Shown in pieces: positions 39,862 to 48,741 of a stretch of 61,292 nt of DNA. The first letter of the stretch is position 1, and the number at the start of each line of letters is the position of its first letter. The DNA comes from Geochorda sp036562495 (GTDB lineage Bacteria > Bacillota > Limnochordia > Limnochordales > Geochordaceae): assembly GCA_036562495.1 (NCBI GenBank), contig DATCKA010000061.1, forward strand, positions 1 to 61,292, read 5' to 3'. The notes beneath the pieces are model-generated. The model was not told where the DNA came from and did not search any database. It worked only from the letters and a program-made list of their open reading frames with translations. Made by a program: the position numbers and the translations under genes.

Positions 39862-41053
39862 GACCCGACCACCCTGGCCGGCGCGGCCAGGACGTCACCA
39901 GGGCGAGTGCGGCAGCCGCCACCACGCCGAGGACGTAGGGCGTCTGCCACCAGGCCGCCGAACCGCCATCGACGCCTGGCACCACCAGCCAGCCCTGACG
40001 CACCAGGAGGCCTCCCGCTGCCGGCGAGGCCATCGCCCCCAACGAGAAGGCGATGGAGAAGAGGCTGAAGGCCCGGCCTCGCTGGGAGGATGCGGTCGCC
40101 TCGGCCACCATGGCCGCGGCGGCCGGGAAGGTCGTGCCGAAGCCGGTGCCGAAGATGGCCGCCCCGGCCATCCCCCTGGCCCAGAATCGGGCCGGCTCCA
40201 CGGCGCCGGCCAGCAGCGCCTGCCCCACCATCAGGCCCACGAGGCCCGCCCCTACGATGGTGGGCCGGTCCAGGCGATCGGCGAGGGAGCCTCCCAGCCC
40301 CATCCAGAGGCCCGCGACCGCCCCCAACAGCCCCATCAGGGCACCGGCAGCCCCGCTACCGATACCCCCCTGCTGTGCCTGCAGGGGCAGCAGCCATATC
40401 AGAAGCCCGAAGGCCGCCTGCGTCACCAAGGCCGCCGCGTAGGCGGTCAGCAGCGGCGGCGTGGCCAGCGCCGCCAGTGGCGCCCGGCCGGACGATGGGG
40501 AGCCTCCGTCCCCCGCCCCGGCGGCCTCCGTTTCGGCTACGTCCCCCAGCCGCCATGCCCGCGCCAGGGCCACGACGGTCATGACGCCCAGGATCAGGAA
40601 GACCCGATCGGGGCCCGCCCGCTGCGCCAGCACGCCACCTAGAGCGGGAGCCAGTACCGCTGCCAGGGCGATGGCCGCTCCCGTCCGGCCCATGGCGCGG
40701 CCCTGCCCGGACCTGCGCCCCCGGTCTCCCACCCAGGCGAAGGCTGCCGGGGTCGCCATCCCCGCCATGAAGCCGTGCAGGGCATGGGCCAGGGCCACCA
40801 GTTCGAGGCGCGGCACGGCGTACAGGACGAAGCTACCTGCCGTCCCGGCCAGCCCTGCCCGCACGGGCCATGCCCGGCCCCCGCGGTCGGCCAGCCAGCC
40901 CCCGGTGGCGTTGCCCAGGATGTTGGCCGCCGAATAGGCCGCCAGGATGGCACCGGCCGTGGCGGGGTCGGCGCCCAGGCGCACCAGGTACGATGAGAGG
41001 AAGGGAAACAGCCCCAGCATGCCGGCGAAGAGGGTGAAAACGGCCAGGTTCAG
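39836..41053 (-). CDS. MFS transporter
   Basis: This protein of about 405 residues has 12 hydrophobic segments and the MFS loop motif as GGWLADRGGRAWPVRAG (between segments 2 and 3) and again as GGSLADRLDRPTIVGAG. It is probably a drug or metabolite efflux permease. The first standard start, ATG 41020, has no ribosome site and cuts off half of segment 1. The frame continues to a CTG at 41053 that overlaps the TGA of the upstream gene (CTGA), lies eight bases after GAGAGGGGG and completes the segment (NLAVFTLFAGMLGLFPFL). CTG is therefore preferred here; ATG 41020 remains the conservative choice. Confidence 0.85.
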   Translation of the reverse strand: MNLAVFTLFAGMLGLFPFLSSYLVRLGADPATAGAILAAYSAANILGNATGGWLADRGGRAWPVRAGLAGTAGSFVLYAVPRLELVALAHALHGFMAGMATPAAFAWVGDRGRRSGQGRAMGRTGAAIALAAVLAPALGGVLAQRAGPDRVFLILGVMTVVALARAWRLGDVAETEAAGAGDGGSPSSGRAPLAALATPPLLTAYAAALVTQAAFGLLIWLLPLQAQQGGIGSGAAGALMGLLGAVAGLWMGLGGSLADRLDRPTIVGAGLVGLMVGQALLAGAVEPARFWARGMAGAAIFGTGFGTTFPAAAAMVAEATASSQRGRAFSLFSIAFSLGAMASPAAGGLLVRQGWLVVPGVDGGSAAWWQTPYVLGVVAAAALALVTSWPRRPGWSGLISRRIDT

Positions 41054-41910
41054 CTCAGGGGCCCCCTCTCGGTGTCCGGCGCGGCGGCATCCGGTGCATC
41101 CGGGCGCTCACCGGCAGGGTCGGGCGACTGTGCGTGCACCGCGTAGCGCAAGAAGAGCTCGTCCTCGTGGAGGTAGGCGCTGACGAGCTCGAGCCGCGGA
41201 AAGGGCTCGAGGAGGGTCGGCCCGTCGACGATGGTCCGGTCGTCCTCGCGCCCGGCCACGAAGGGCGCCACCGTCAAGAAGAGCTCGTCCACGCAACCGG
41301 CGCGCAAGAAGGCGTGATTGAGCGTCGGCCCCCCCTCGCTCAGCACCACCCGTACCCCGTACTCCTGCGCCAGGCACGCCAGGGCCCACCGTACGTCGAG
41401 GCCTCCCTCGGCCTGGGGCCCGATGCGCACATCCGCCACCCGCTCGAGGCGACTCACCGCCTCGGGCGGGGCCTGGGGGCCCAGCAGGATCAGGGGCCTG
41501 CGGGGTGGCGCCTCGAAGAGCGCCGACTCCAGGGGGAGATCCCCTGACCCGCTCACCACCACCACCAGGGGGTACGGCGCCAGGCCTTCGCGCACGCGAC
41601 GCTCGACCGCCCCTGGCGGCAACGAGGGATAGTAGGGCGACTGCCGGACGGTGCCCGCCCCGCGCAACACGGCGTCGACCCGGCTGCGCAACCGCACCAT
41701 CAGGGTCCGGTCGACGCGGCTGCCGATGGGGCGGGGATGGCGCCCTCGGTCCAGGGTCGTCTTGCCGTCGACGGTGGCCACCATGTTGATGGCCACCCAC
41801 GGGCGCCCCCGCCCGGCACGCGGCCAGGCGATCTCGTCGTAGATGCTGGTGGGGTCGGCGACGGCCGAGCCCTGCCCCCCCGGCCGCGCGCGGTCCCAGA
41901 GGCGCAACAA
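41050..41910 (-). CDS. RibD C-terminal-type reductase
   Basis: This 286-residue protein matches the RibD_C/dihydrofolate-reductase-like domain: VAINMVATVDGKTTLDRG, GSRVDRTLMVRLRSRVDAVLRGAGTVR, VVLSEGGPTLNHAFLRAGCVDELFLTVAPFVAG. RibD reductases act on 5-amino-6-ribosylamino-uracil phosphate in riboflavin synthesis. The deaminase domain is absent, so it may be a separate pyrimidine reductase or an unrelated NADPH reductase. The C-terminal 25 residues are Pro/Asp-rich. It is coupled to the MFS gene and lies 13 bp after the DUF2630-like gene. Confidence 0.88.
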   Translation of the reverse strand: MLRLWDRARPGGQGSAVADPTSIYDEIAWPRAGRGRPWVAINMVATVDGKTTLDRGRHPRPIGSRVDRTLMVRLRSRVDAVLRGAGTVRQSPYYPSLPPGAVERRVREGLAPYPLVVVVSGSGDLPLESALFEAPPRRPLILLGPQAPPEAVSRLERVADVRIGPQAEGGLDVRWALACLAQEYGVRVVLSEGGPTLNHAFLRAGCVDELFLTVAPFVAGREDDRTIVDGPTLLEPFPRLELVSAYLHEDELFLRYAVHAQSPDPAGERPDAPDAAAPDTERGPLS

Positions 41911-41923
41911 GGGCGGCCGGCTC

Positions 41924-42148
41924 CTAACCGTTTCGCTTCGTGTCGCCGGCCAGGATGCGGCGAAGGGGCATGCCGTGGGCGCTGGCTGCCCGCTCCTCCC
42001 GCCGCTTCTCCCAGAGGCGGTCGAGTTCCATCGTGATCTGGCTGATGCGCTCGCGGTCCTGGTCCGTGAGATGACCCTTGCACCACAGCGCCAGCCGCTG
42101 GGCCGCCAGTTCGTTGATGCGTCTGAGCACCTCGGACGAAGAGTCCAT
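41924..42148 (-). CDS. Small DUF2630-like protein
   Basis: This 74-residue helical protein resembles DUF2630: EVLRRINELAAQRLALW, then RERISQITMELDRLWEKRREERAA, similar to the family pattern of a long helix with LD-x2-W-x-L-x-R-x-RR. The function is unknown. It begins the minus-strand set with the RibD-C and MFS genes. GGCGAGG-like purines precede the ATG. Confidence 0.6.
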   Translation of the reverse strand: MDSSSEVLRRINELAAQRLALWCKGHLTDQDRERISQITMELDRLWEKRREERAASAHGMPLRRILAGDTKRNG

Positions 42149-42322
42149 TTCGGCTCCTCGCCTCCCGAGAGGATGAGAGGATAGCCTGCGAAGACGAGCC
42201 CGCCACGCAGGACCTCTATAAGAGGAGTATGGCCCGTGGGTCCTACCGGGTCAAGGATCGCCCCGCCCCGTCGAACCGCCCCGCCCGCTCAGTAAGATAT
42301 CGATGAGGAGGGGGGCCGGCCC

Positions 42323-43594
42323 GTGAGGCGGCACGCGCACGGAGGCGGTCGTAGCGGCACGCGGAGACCCCGCTGGTTGGCCCCGGTGGCCGCGCTCCTT
42401 TGGGCGGTCGTCTGCCCCCTCGCGGTGGCGGCCGAGTCGCCCGAGTCCGGCTCCGAGACCGTCACCCTTTGGGTCCCGGCCCGGGGCGGTTACCTCGCCG
42501 CATGGCGAGAGGCCGCGCGACGCGCGGCGGCGGCCCACCCCGACATACTCGTCGCCATCGAGCCCATCTGGGCAGACTACGCCGCACGCCTGACGCTGGC
42601 CCTGGCCGAGGGCAGCGCCCCAGACCTCGTGGCCGTGCCCGCCGCTCTGGCCGCGCGGCTGGCCGCCAGGGGGTGGCTGACACCGGTCGACGAGATCGTC
42701 CGTCGTCATCCCCCGCCTCCCGCCGCCCTCGTCCCCTTCACCTGGGAGGGACGGCTCTACGCCCTGCCGGGGGTCATGGATCCCGTCGTCCTCTATGTCG
42801 ACGCCGGAGCCCTCGCCGAGGCCGGGTTGTCGGGGGAGCACCTGTCGACGTGGGCCACGCTTCTCGACGCCGCCCGTCGCGTACAGGCCGTCGGGCGCCT
42901 GCCCTGGGCCACCATCGTCAACGGGTGGCCGCCCCTGGCGATGTTCGTCTGGCAGGCCGGTGGCACGCTCCTCGGGCCCTCGGGCCAGCCGTGGGACTCG
43001 CCCGACGCAGTGGCCGCCGCGGCCACCTTCTACCATCGATTCGTCGCGGAGGGTCTCAGCCCGTCGGCCCCCTCGAGCTGGGCGGAGCCGGCTGACCTCC
43101 CCTTCCGGCGAGGGGAGGCCGCCCTCTTCATGGGATCGCTCTCGGACCCCCTCGAACTGCCTGGCTCGCCATCCCCCTTCCGCCCGGGCGAGACTCCCGT
43201 CGGGAGCCGCGTTGCCGGCCGCCAGGTGCAGGTCGTCCCCGTGCCGGCAGGGCCGGCGGGATCGGCGACCTGGCTCTCCCTGGAGGGCGTGGGCATGCCT
43301 CGCAAGGCCCGCCCGGCAGCCGGTCGGGCCCTGGCCTATCTCGCCGAAGCGCTGGAGGCGATGGGGTGGCAGCCATCGCTCGCAGGCCGCCCCGCCGCCC
43401 GGGCGGTCGCGACCGCGGCGCTGGCCCACGCGAGGGCCATGCCGGCGCACCCGGCGTTCCTCGAATTCGACGCCGTCTGGTGGCAGGACGTGGTGGTGCC
43501 GCTGGTGCAGGATCGCGGCCCCGTCGACGTGGAGTCGTTGCTGCAACGGGCCCGACGGCGGCTCGAGCAGGCCCTCCAGTCGATGCCCCGATGA
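42323..43594 (+). CDS. Extracellular solute-binding protein
   Basis: This 423-residue exported protein is a family 1 substrate-binding protein for carbohydrate ABC importers. It has a signal peptide (WLAPVAALLWAVVCPLAVAA), then LWVPARGGYLAAWREAARRAAAAHPDI, TLALAEGSAPDLVAVPAALAARL and FTWEGRLYALPGVMDPVVLYVD. No permease or ATPase gene is adjacent, so it is an orphan in this window. No lipobox is seen, which fits a periplasm rather than a Gram-positive surface. The start is GTG at 42323 after GGAGGGGG. Confidence 0.85.
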   Translation: MRRHAHGGGRSGTRRPRWLAPVAALLWAVVCPLAVAAESPESGSETVTLWVPARGGYLAAWREAARRAAAAHPDILVAIEPIWADYAARLTLALAEGSAPDLVAVPAALAARLAARGWLTPVDEIVRRHPPPPAALVPFTWEGRLYALPGVMDPVVLYVDAGALAEAGLSGEHLSTWATLLDAARRVQAVGRLPWATIVNGWPPLAMFVWQAGGTLLGPSGQPWDSPDAVAAAATFYHRFVAEGLSPSAPSSWAEPADLPFRRGEAALFMGSLSDPLELPGSPSPFRPGETPVGSRVAGRQVQVVPVPAGPAGSATWLSLEGVGMPRKARPAAGRALAYLAEALEAMGWQPSLAGRPAARAVATAALAHARAMPAHPAFLEFDAVWWQDVVVPLVQDRGPVDVESLLQRARRRLEQALQSMPR

Positions 43595-43670
43595 GCCGTC
43601 GCGAGAGGCCCCCAGCCCCCGGGGCGCCGGGCCATCGAGCGGCACTCCGGTGGCTTCTTTTCGCGAAGCC

Positions 43671-43700
43671 TTGACATCATCGCCACAACTGACGTTTACT
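43671..43700 (+). promoter_or_regulatory. Promoter of the HAD phosphatase gene
   Basis: A perfect TTGACA (43671-43676) and TTTACT (43695-43700) are 18 bp apart. The leader to the ATG at 43807 is about 100 nt and shows no clear ribosome site. Confidence 0.55.
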
Positions 43701-43806
43701 GTTGCATTTGGGGCCTGGCTCGGCCGGAGCCGGTGCCCCGATCATCGCGTGAAGGACGAGGGATGGCATCATCGGCAAGCACGTCTCGCCGAAGCGGCCC
43801 TTCGGC

Positions 43807-44604
43807 ATGCTGGTCACCGACATCGACGGCACCTTGCTGGACGACCGCGGCCACCTGAGCCGGACCAACCGGGAGGCCCTCGGCCGGCTCATCGATAGGG
43901 GCGTCCACGTGACGCTGGCCACGGGCAGGACCCTGGCCGCCACTCGGGAGCTGGCCGCCCGCCTCGGCATCCGGTTGCCCCTCATCACCTGCAACGGCAG
44001 CCAGGTGGTCGCCCCATCGGGGGCCGTCCTGATGGAGTGGCGGCTCGCTCCCGAGGCGGTCGACGCCGTCGTCGACCTGGCCGGCCGGCTGGGGCTGTGC
44101 GGCTTCGCCTACCTCACCGCAGGCGTCGTGCCGGTCGCGGGCGGCGAGCGGCGCGCCGACCACCTGCTGGGGGAGGACCGCGCCCGGCTGCTGGCCCCGG
44201 TGAGCCGAACGGGCCCCGACGCCCCGTGGTACGGCGAGGGGGGCGCCATCAAGCTGCTCCTGCTGGGCGAGCCCGCCGCGGCGGACGCCCTGGAGCGGGC
44301 CGCGGCGACGGGGCGGCAACCTTTCTCGGCGCTGCGCTCCGGGCCCGACTGCGTCGAGGTGATGCCGCCCGGCGTCTCCAAGGCGACGGGCCTGAGCTTC
44401 CTGTCGCGCCGGCTCGGGTTGCCCATGGAGCGTGTCGTGGCCGTGGGCAACGCGGGCAACGACATCCAGATGGTACAGCAGGCCGGCGTCGGCGTGGCGG
44501 TTGCGACGGCAGAGCCCCAGCTGCTGGCGCTGGCCGACTACGTCGCCCCTCCTCACTGGGCCGACGGCGTCGCCGACGCGGTCCATCGCTACTTCCCTCA
44601 CTGA
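43807..44604 (+). CDS. Cof-type HAD-IIB phosphatase
   Basis: This 265-residue hydrolase has motif I LVTDIDGTLLDD (nucleophile and acid Asp), motif II VTLATGRT, motif III SKATGLSFL with Lys, and motif IV GNAGNDIQMVQQAG (GDxxND variant, with Asn for the first Asp). These define Cof/YidA-type sugar phosphatases with broad substrates. The altered first acid of motif IV is unusual but occurs in the family. The upstream frame closes at a TGA, so ATG 43807 is the first possible start, yet no ribosome site is visible. Confidence 0.88.
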   Translation: MLVTDIDGTLLDDRGHLSRTNREALGRLIDRGVHVTLATGRTLAATRELAARLGIRLPLITCNGSQVVAPSGAVLMEWRLAPEAVDAVVDLAGRLGLCGFAYLTAGVVPVAGGERRADHLLGEDRARLLAPVSRTGPDAPWYGEGGAIKLLLLGEPAAADALERAAATGRQPFSALRSGPDCVEVMPPGVSKATGLSFLSRRLGLPMERVVAVGNAGNDIQMVQQAGVGVAVATAEPQLLALADYVAPPHWADGVADAVHRYFPH

Positions 44605-44770
44605 GGCATCGCTTTCATCCCGTGGCACGTGGCTTGTCGCCCCGTCCCTCCCCTCCGAGAAGGAAGCCCTTTCGCGCTAGCGAATGTCGTTACCACTATA
44701 AGGGGCTGCCGGACTCCGGTCGCAGCCCTCAACTCGGCACCATTTCGGACAGGAAGGGGTGCAACGGTCT

Positions 44771-45910
44771 ATGCGTCGCAGGTGGATCGCGATGGCTGGC
44801 GCCCTCGTGGCCACGCTCCTGGCCGCCGCGGCCGTCTCGGCCGCGGAGATCGTCGTGGGCCTCAACGCCGAGCTGACGGGGCAGATCCCCGTGGTCGGCC
44901 AGTCGAGCCTCAACGGGGCCCGGATGGCCGTCGACGAGGTCAACCAGGCAGGCGGCCTGCTGGTCGGCAATCAGCGCTACACCATCCGGCTGCAGGTGGA
45001 GGACAACGAGGACAAGGCCCAGTCCGCGGTGGCCGCCGCCCAGAAGCTCTACTACCAGCACGGCGTCATCGCCATGATCGGCCCCAACGCGAGCCGCAAC
45101 GCCGTCCCGGCGGCCGACATCGCGGAGTCGGCCCGCGCCCCCATGATCTCGCCGTGGTCCACCAACCCCGCCACGACCCGGGACAAGCGCTACGTCTTCC
45201 GCGCTGCCTTCACCGATGACTTCCAGGGGCGCGTCGTGGCAGCCTTCGCGCGACAGCACTTCAAGGCGCAGCGGGCGGCCGTCCTGTACGACGTGGCCAG
45301 CGAGTACAACAAGGGGATCGCGGAGGTCTTCCGCCAGACCTTCACCCAGCTGGGCGGGCAGGTCGTGGCGTTCGAGACCTATACCACCGGCGACAAGGAC
45401 TTCCTCTCCCAGTTGACCAAGATCCGGGCGGCCCGGCCTGACATCCTCTTCCTGCCCAACTACTACAGCGAGGTGCCCCTGCAGGTCCAACAGGCGCGCC
45501 TCATCGGCCTGACGGTGCCCATCATCGGCTCGGACAGCTGGGGCTTCGCCGATCTGCTGACGCTGGGCGGCTCCGACGTGGAAGGCCTCATGTTCACCAC
45601 CCACTACGCGCCCGACATCGCCACCCCGGTGGCGCGCCGGTTCATCGAGGCGTATCAAGCGCGTTACGGCAGCGCGCCCGATGATGTGGCCGCGCTCACG
45701 TACGACTCGTTCCAGCTGCTGTTCCAGGCGCTCCAGCAGGCCGGACGGGTCGATCGGGAAGCGGTGCGTGACGCCCTGGCCTCCATCGAGCGCTACGAAG
45801 GCGTCACCGGCACCATGCAGTTCAAGGGGAGCGGCGATCCCATCAAGAGCGCCGTCGTGATCCGGATCGAGAACGGGCAGTTCAAGTACTTCACCACGGC
45901 CAACCCGTGA
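44771..45910 (+). CDS. Branched-chain amino acid ABC transporter, substrate-binding protein
   Basis: This 379-residue LivJ/LivK-type protein has a signal peptide (MAGALVATLLAAAAVSA) and the family blocks IVVGLNAELTGQIPVVGQSSLNGARMAVDEVNQAGG, IGPNASRNAVPAADIAE and the later FETYTTGDKDFLSQLTKIRAARPDILFLPNYYSE. It captures branched-chain amino acids or related solutes in the periplasm and delivers them to LivHM. ATG 44771 follows GGAAGGGG by 12 bases. A TATAAG -10-like sequence lies at 44697-44702. A hairpin after the stop may raise its expression over the permeases. Confidence 0.93.
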   Translation: MRRRWIAMAGALVATLLAAAAVSAAEIVVGLNAELTGQIPVVGQSSLNGARMAVDEVNQAGGLLVGNQRYTIRLQVEDNEDKAQSAVAAAQKLYYQHGVIAMIGPNASRNAVPAADIAESARAPMISPWSTNPATTRDKRYVFRAAFTDDFQGRVVAAFARQHFKAQRAAVLYDVASEYNKGIAEVFRQTFTQLGGQVVAFETYTTGDKDFLSQLTKIRAARPDILFLPNYYSEVPLQVQQARLIGLTVPIIGSDSWGFADLLTLGGSDVEGLMFTTHYAPDIATPVARRFIEAYQARYGSAPDDVAALTYDSFQLLFQALQQAGRVDREAVRDALASIERYEGVTGTMQFKGSGDPIKSAVVIRIENGQFKYFTTANP

Positions 45911-45928
45911 CGGTCACCGGTGCTGGCG

Positions 45929-45952
45929 GGGCCCCGGAGCTCCCCGGGGCCC
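45929..45952 (+). terminator. Intercistronic hairpin after the substrate-binding protein gene
   Basis: GGGCCCCGG (45929-45937) and CCGGGGCCC (45944-45952) form a perfect 9-bp stem with a 6-nt loop, without a T-run. It may give partial termination or mRNA protection, so that the binding protein exceeds the permease proteins. Confidence 0.55.
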
Positions 45953-46002
45953 TGGCTGCCCGGTAGGCGTCCCAAACACCATGACGAGCGAGGCTTGCGA
46001 CA

Positions 46003-46887
46003 TTGATCTCGTACCTGTTGCAGCAAGCCATCAACGCCCTGCAGCTCGGGTCGGTCTACGCCCTCATCGCCCTGGGCTACTCCATGGTCTACGGGGTGCT
46101 GCGCCTCATCAACTTCGCCCACGGCGACATCTTCATGGTCGGGGCCTTCCTGGGCTTCTTCGCCGCCGCGATCATGCGGTGGCCATTCGTGCCGACGCTG
46201 CTGTTTAGCATGCTGGCCACGGCCGCGCTGGGCGTCACCATCGAGCGGGTCGCCTACCGGCCCCTGCGTGACGCCCCCCGGGTCTCCGCCGTCATCACGG
46301 CCCTGGGCGTGGGCCTCTTCCTGGAGCACTTCGTGCTGGCCACGGTAGGTGCCCAGCCGCGCCAGATCCCCCGGATGATCCCGGCGCGCTTCTACCCGCT
46401 GCCGGGTGACATCGGCTTCTCCTCCAACCAGGCCGTCATCTTCGGCGTGGCCGTGCTGTTGATGCTGATCCTGGACCTCTTCGTCAACCGCACCCTCACC
46501 GGCATGGCCATGCGGGCCATCTCGTGGGACATCCGGCACCTGCCCCTGATGGGGGTGCCGGTCAACCGCATCGTCTCCCTCACCTTCGCCATCGGCTCGG
46601 CCCTGGCCGCCGCCGGGGGCATCCTGGTGGGGCTGGCCTACCCCATCATCGATCCCTACATGGGCATCCTGGTGGGGTGGAAGGCCTTCGTGGCGGCGGT
46701 GGTGGGCGGGATCGGCAGCATCCGGGGGGCCATGGCGGGCGGCTACGTGCTGGCCGCCACCGAGGTCTTCGTAGCGGCCTTCCTGCCGTCTACCTACCGC
46801 GACTTCGTGGCCTTCTCATTGCTGCTGACGCTTCTCGTATTCCGACCGACGGGGATGTTCGGACGGGTATGGGCACAGAAGGTTTGA
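46003..46887 (+). CDS. livH: Branched-chain amino acid permease LivH
   Basis: This 294-residue inner-membrane permease has about eight membrane segments. It begins ISYLLQQAINALQLGSVYALIALGYSMVYGVLRLINFAHGDIFMVGAFLG, the LivH signature. The EAA-like loop is at AMRAISWDIRHLPLMGVPVNRIVSLTFAIGSALAAAGGILVGL, which contacts the ATPases. The start is TTG at 46003. Its end overlaps the livM start by 19 bp, so translation is likely coupled. It forms the channel with LivM. Confidence 0.94.
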   Translation: MISYLLQQAINALQLGSVYALIALGYSMVYGVLRLINFAHGDIFMVGAFLGFFAAAIMRWPFVPTLLFSMLATAALGVTIERVAYRPLRDAPRVSAVITALGVGLFLEHFVLATVGAQPRQIPRMIPARFYPLPGDIGFSSNQAVIFGVAVLLMLILDLFVNRTLTGMAMRAISWDIRHLPLMGVPVNRIVSLTFAIGSALAAAGGILVGLAYPIIDPYMGILVGWKAFVAAVVGGIGSIRGAMAGGYVLAATEVFVAAFLPSTYRDFVAFSLLLTLLVFRPTGMFGRVWAQKV

Positions 46888-47960
46888 ACCGCACCGCCGC
46901 GACGGCGCCCGCCGATGCGGCCGCCGTCGCGGGCGCGATGGACGAGGAACGACCTGTGCGACGCCTTCTGCCGTGGCTGGGGACGGCAGCCCTGCTCCTG
47001 TTCTTCGCGGCCTTGCTGCCGCGCCTGCCGCTCAACCCCTACCACGTGCAGGTGCTGATGTACGTCGGGATCAACATCATCCTGACGGCCAGCCTCAATC
47101 TGGTCAACGGCTACATGGGCGAGTTCTCCGTGGGGCACGCCGGCTTCATGGCGGTGGGCGCCTACGCCTCGGCCACGGTGATGCTATGGCTCTTCCCGAA
47201 GGCCCTGTGGCCGGTGCTCTTCCCCGTGGCCCTGCTCATCGGCGGCGTCGCGTCGGCCGTCGTGGGGCTCGTGGTGGCCGTGCCGTCGTTTCGGACGCGC
47301 GGCGACTACCTGGCCATCGTCACCCTCGCGCTCAACATGATCGTCAAGAGCGCGATCGAAAACATCGAGGCCGTCGGCGGCCCCCGCGGACTTCCGGGCA
47401 TCGGACGCCTGACGACGCCGGGGTGGGTCTTCTTTTGGGTGGTGGTGACGCTGGTGGCGCTGCGTCACTTCGTCCACTCCCGATTCGGGCGCGGCGTGGC
47501 CACCATCCGGGAGGATGAGCTGGCGGCGGAGTTGGTCGGCATCGACACCCGCCAGGTCAAGCTGCAGGCTTTCCTGCTCTCCGCCTTCTTCGCGGGGGTG
47601 GCCGGCGGGTTGTACGCGCACCTGATCCAGTTCATCAACCCCCGCAGCTTCGACATCCTCAAATCGACCGAGATCCTGGTGATGGTCTACCTCGGGGGCG
47701 TGGCCAGCCTGGCCGGCAGCGTGGTGGGTGCTACCGTCTACACCGTGCTGCTGGAGGCGTTGCGCTTCCTGGGGCTGTGGAGATGGGTGCTGGCGCCCCT
47801 GCTGCTGGTGCTCCTGATGATCGGCCGGCCGCGGGGCCTGCTCGGCTTCCGCGAGGCTGCCCTCTTCGTCCCCGCCTGGGAGCGGGCCATCCGCCGGGCG
47901 GCGGCGGGAGCGGGAGCTCGGGCGCCGACCGCGGGCGCAGCGCCGGGGACGAGGGGGTGA
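46869..47960 (+). CDS. livM: Branched-chain amino acid permease LivM
   Basis: This 363-residue permease has a hydrophobic core with ILTASLNLVNGYMGEFSVGHAGFMAVGAYASA, the LivM motif, and the ATPase-contact loop GRGVATIREDELAAELVGIDTRQVKLQAFLLSAFFAGVAGGLYAH. The Ala/Pro-rich first 30 residues are poorly conserved, and ATG 46938 (MDEERPVRR) is a possible alternative start. The tail is Ala/Gly/Arg-rich. It pairs with LivH. Confidence 0.93.
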   Translation: MGTEGLNRTAATAPADAAAVAGAMDEERPVRRLLPWLGTAALLLFFAALLPRLPLNPYHVQVLMYVGINIILTASLNLVNGYMGEFSVGHAGFMAVGAYASATVMLWLFPKALWPVLFPVALLIGGVASAVVGLVVAVPSFRTRGDYLAIVTLALNMIVKSAIENIEAVGGPRGLPGIGRLTTPGWVFFWVVVTLVALRHFVHSRFGRGVATIREDELAAELVGIDTRQVKLQAFLLSAFFAGVAGGLYAHLIQFINPRSFDILKSTEILVMVYLGGVASLAGSVVGATVYTVLLEALRFLGLWRWVLAPLLLVLLMIGRPRGLLGFREAALFVPAWERAIRRAAAGAGARAPTAGAAPGTRG

Positions 47961-47967
47961 CGGGGCC

Positions 47968-48741
47968 GTGGCGCTTCTCGAGGTGAGCGACCTCTCCATC
48001 CAGTTCGGCGGGCTCAAGGCCTTGGACGGCTTCACCTTGAGCCTGGAGGAGGGCGAGTTGGTGGGGCTCATCGGCCCCAACGGAGCGGGGAAGACGACGG
48101 TCTTCAACCTCATCACCGGCGTCTACCGGCCGAGCCGCGGCGAGATCCGCTTCCGAGGGCGCTCCCTGGTCGGGCTGCGGCCCAACCAGATCGTGCGTCT
48201 CGGCATCGCCCGCACGTTCCAAAACATTCGCCTGTTCAAGGGCCTGTCGGTGGTCGACAACGTGAGGGCCGCCCTCTTCTCGCAGACGGGCTACGGCCTG
48301 CTCCCGGCCCTCGTCGGCGGCAGCCGAGCGGGGGCCGAGGAGACCCGTGTCTACCAGCGGGCCATGGAGATGCTGCGCCTCTTCCAACTCGAGGAGGTGG
48401 CCAACGAGCCGGCGGGCAGCCTGCCCTATGGCGCGCAGCGGCGGCTGGAGATGGCGCGGGCGCTGGCATCGGGGCCTCGGCTGCTCCTGTTGGACGAGCC
48501 GGCCGCCGGCATGAACCCCACCGAGGCCGACCGCCTGTTGGAGCTGATCCGCTGGGTGCACCAGCACTTCGGCGTCGCCATCGTGCTCATCGAGCATCAG
48601 ATGCGGGTCGTCATGCGGCTGTGCCCCCGCATCGTGGTCCTGGACTTCGGGCAGGTCATCGCCCAGGGCCCTCCCGAGGTGGTACGCCAGGATCCCCGCG
48701 TGCTGGAGGCCTATCTCGGCAAGGAGGTGGCCGTCACGTGA
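47968..48741 (+). CDS. livG: Branched-chain amino acid ABC ATPase LivG
   Basis: This 257-residue ATPase energises the LivHM channel. Walker A is GPNGAGKTT, the ABC signature region is LPYGAQRRLEMARAL, and Walker B is LLLLDEPAAGMNPTE, typical of LivG with the catalytic Glu. The segment RTFQNIRLFKGLSVVDNV is the Q-loop. The GTG start lies seven bp after livM. Its stop overlaps the livF start (GTGA). Confidence 0.95.
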   Translation: MALLEVSDLSIQFGGLKALDGFTLSLEEGELVGLIGPNGAGKTTVFNLITGVYRPSRGEIRFRGRSLVGLRPNQIVRLGIARTFQNIRLFKGLSVVDNVRAALFSQTGYGLLPALVGGSRAGAEETRVYQRAMEMLRLFQLEEVANEPAGSLPYGAQRRLEMARALASGPRLLLLDEPAAGMNPTEADRLLELIRWVHQHFGVAIVLIEHQMRVVMRLCPRIVVLDFGQVIAQGPPEVVRQDPRVLEAYLGKEVAVT

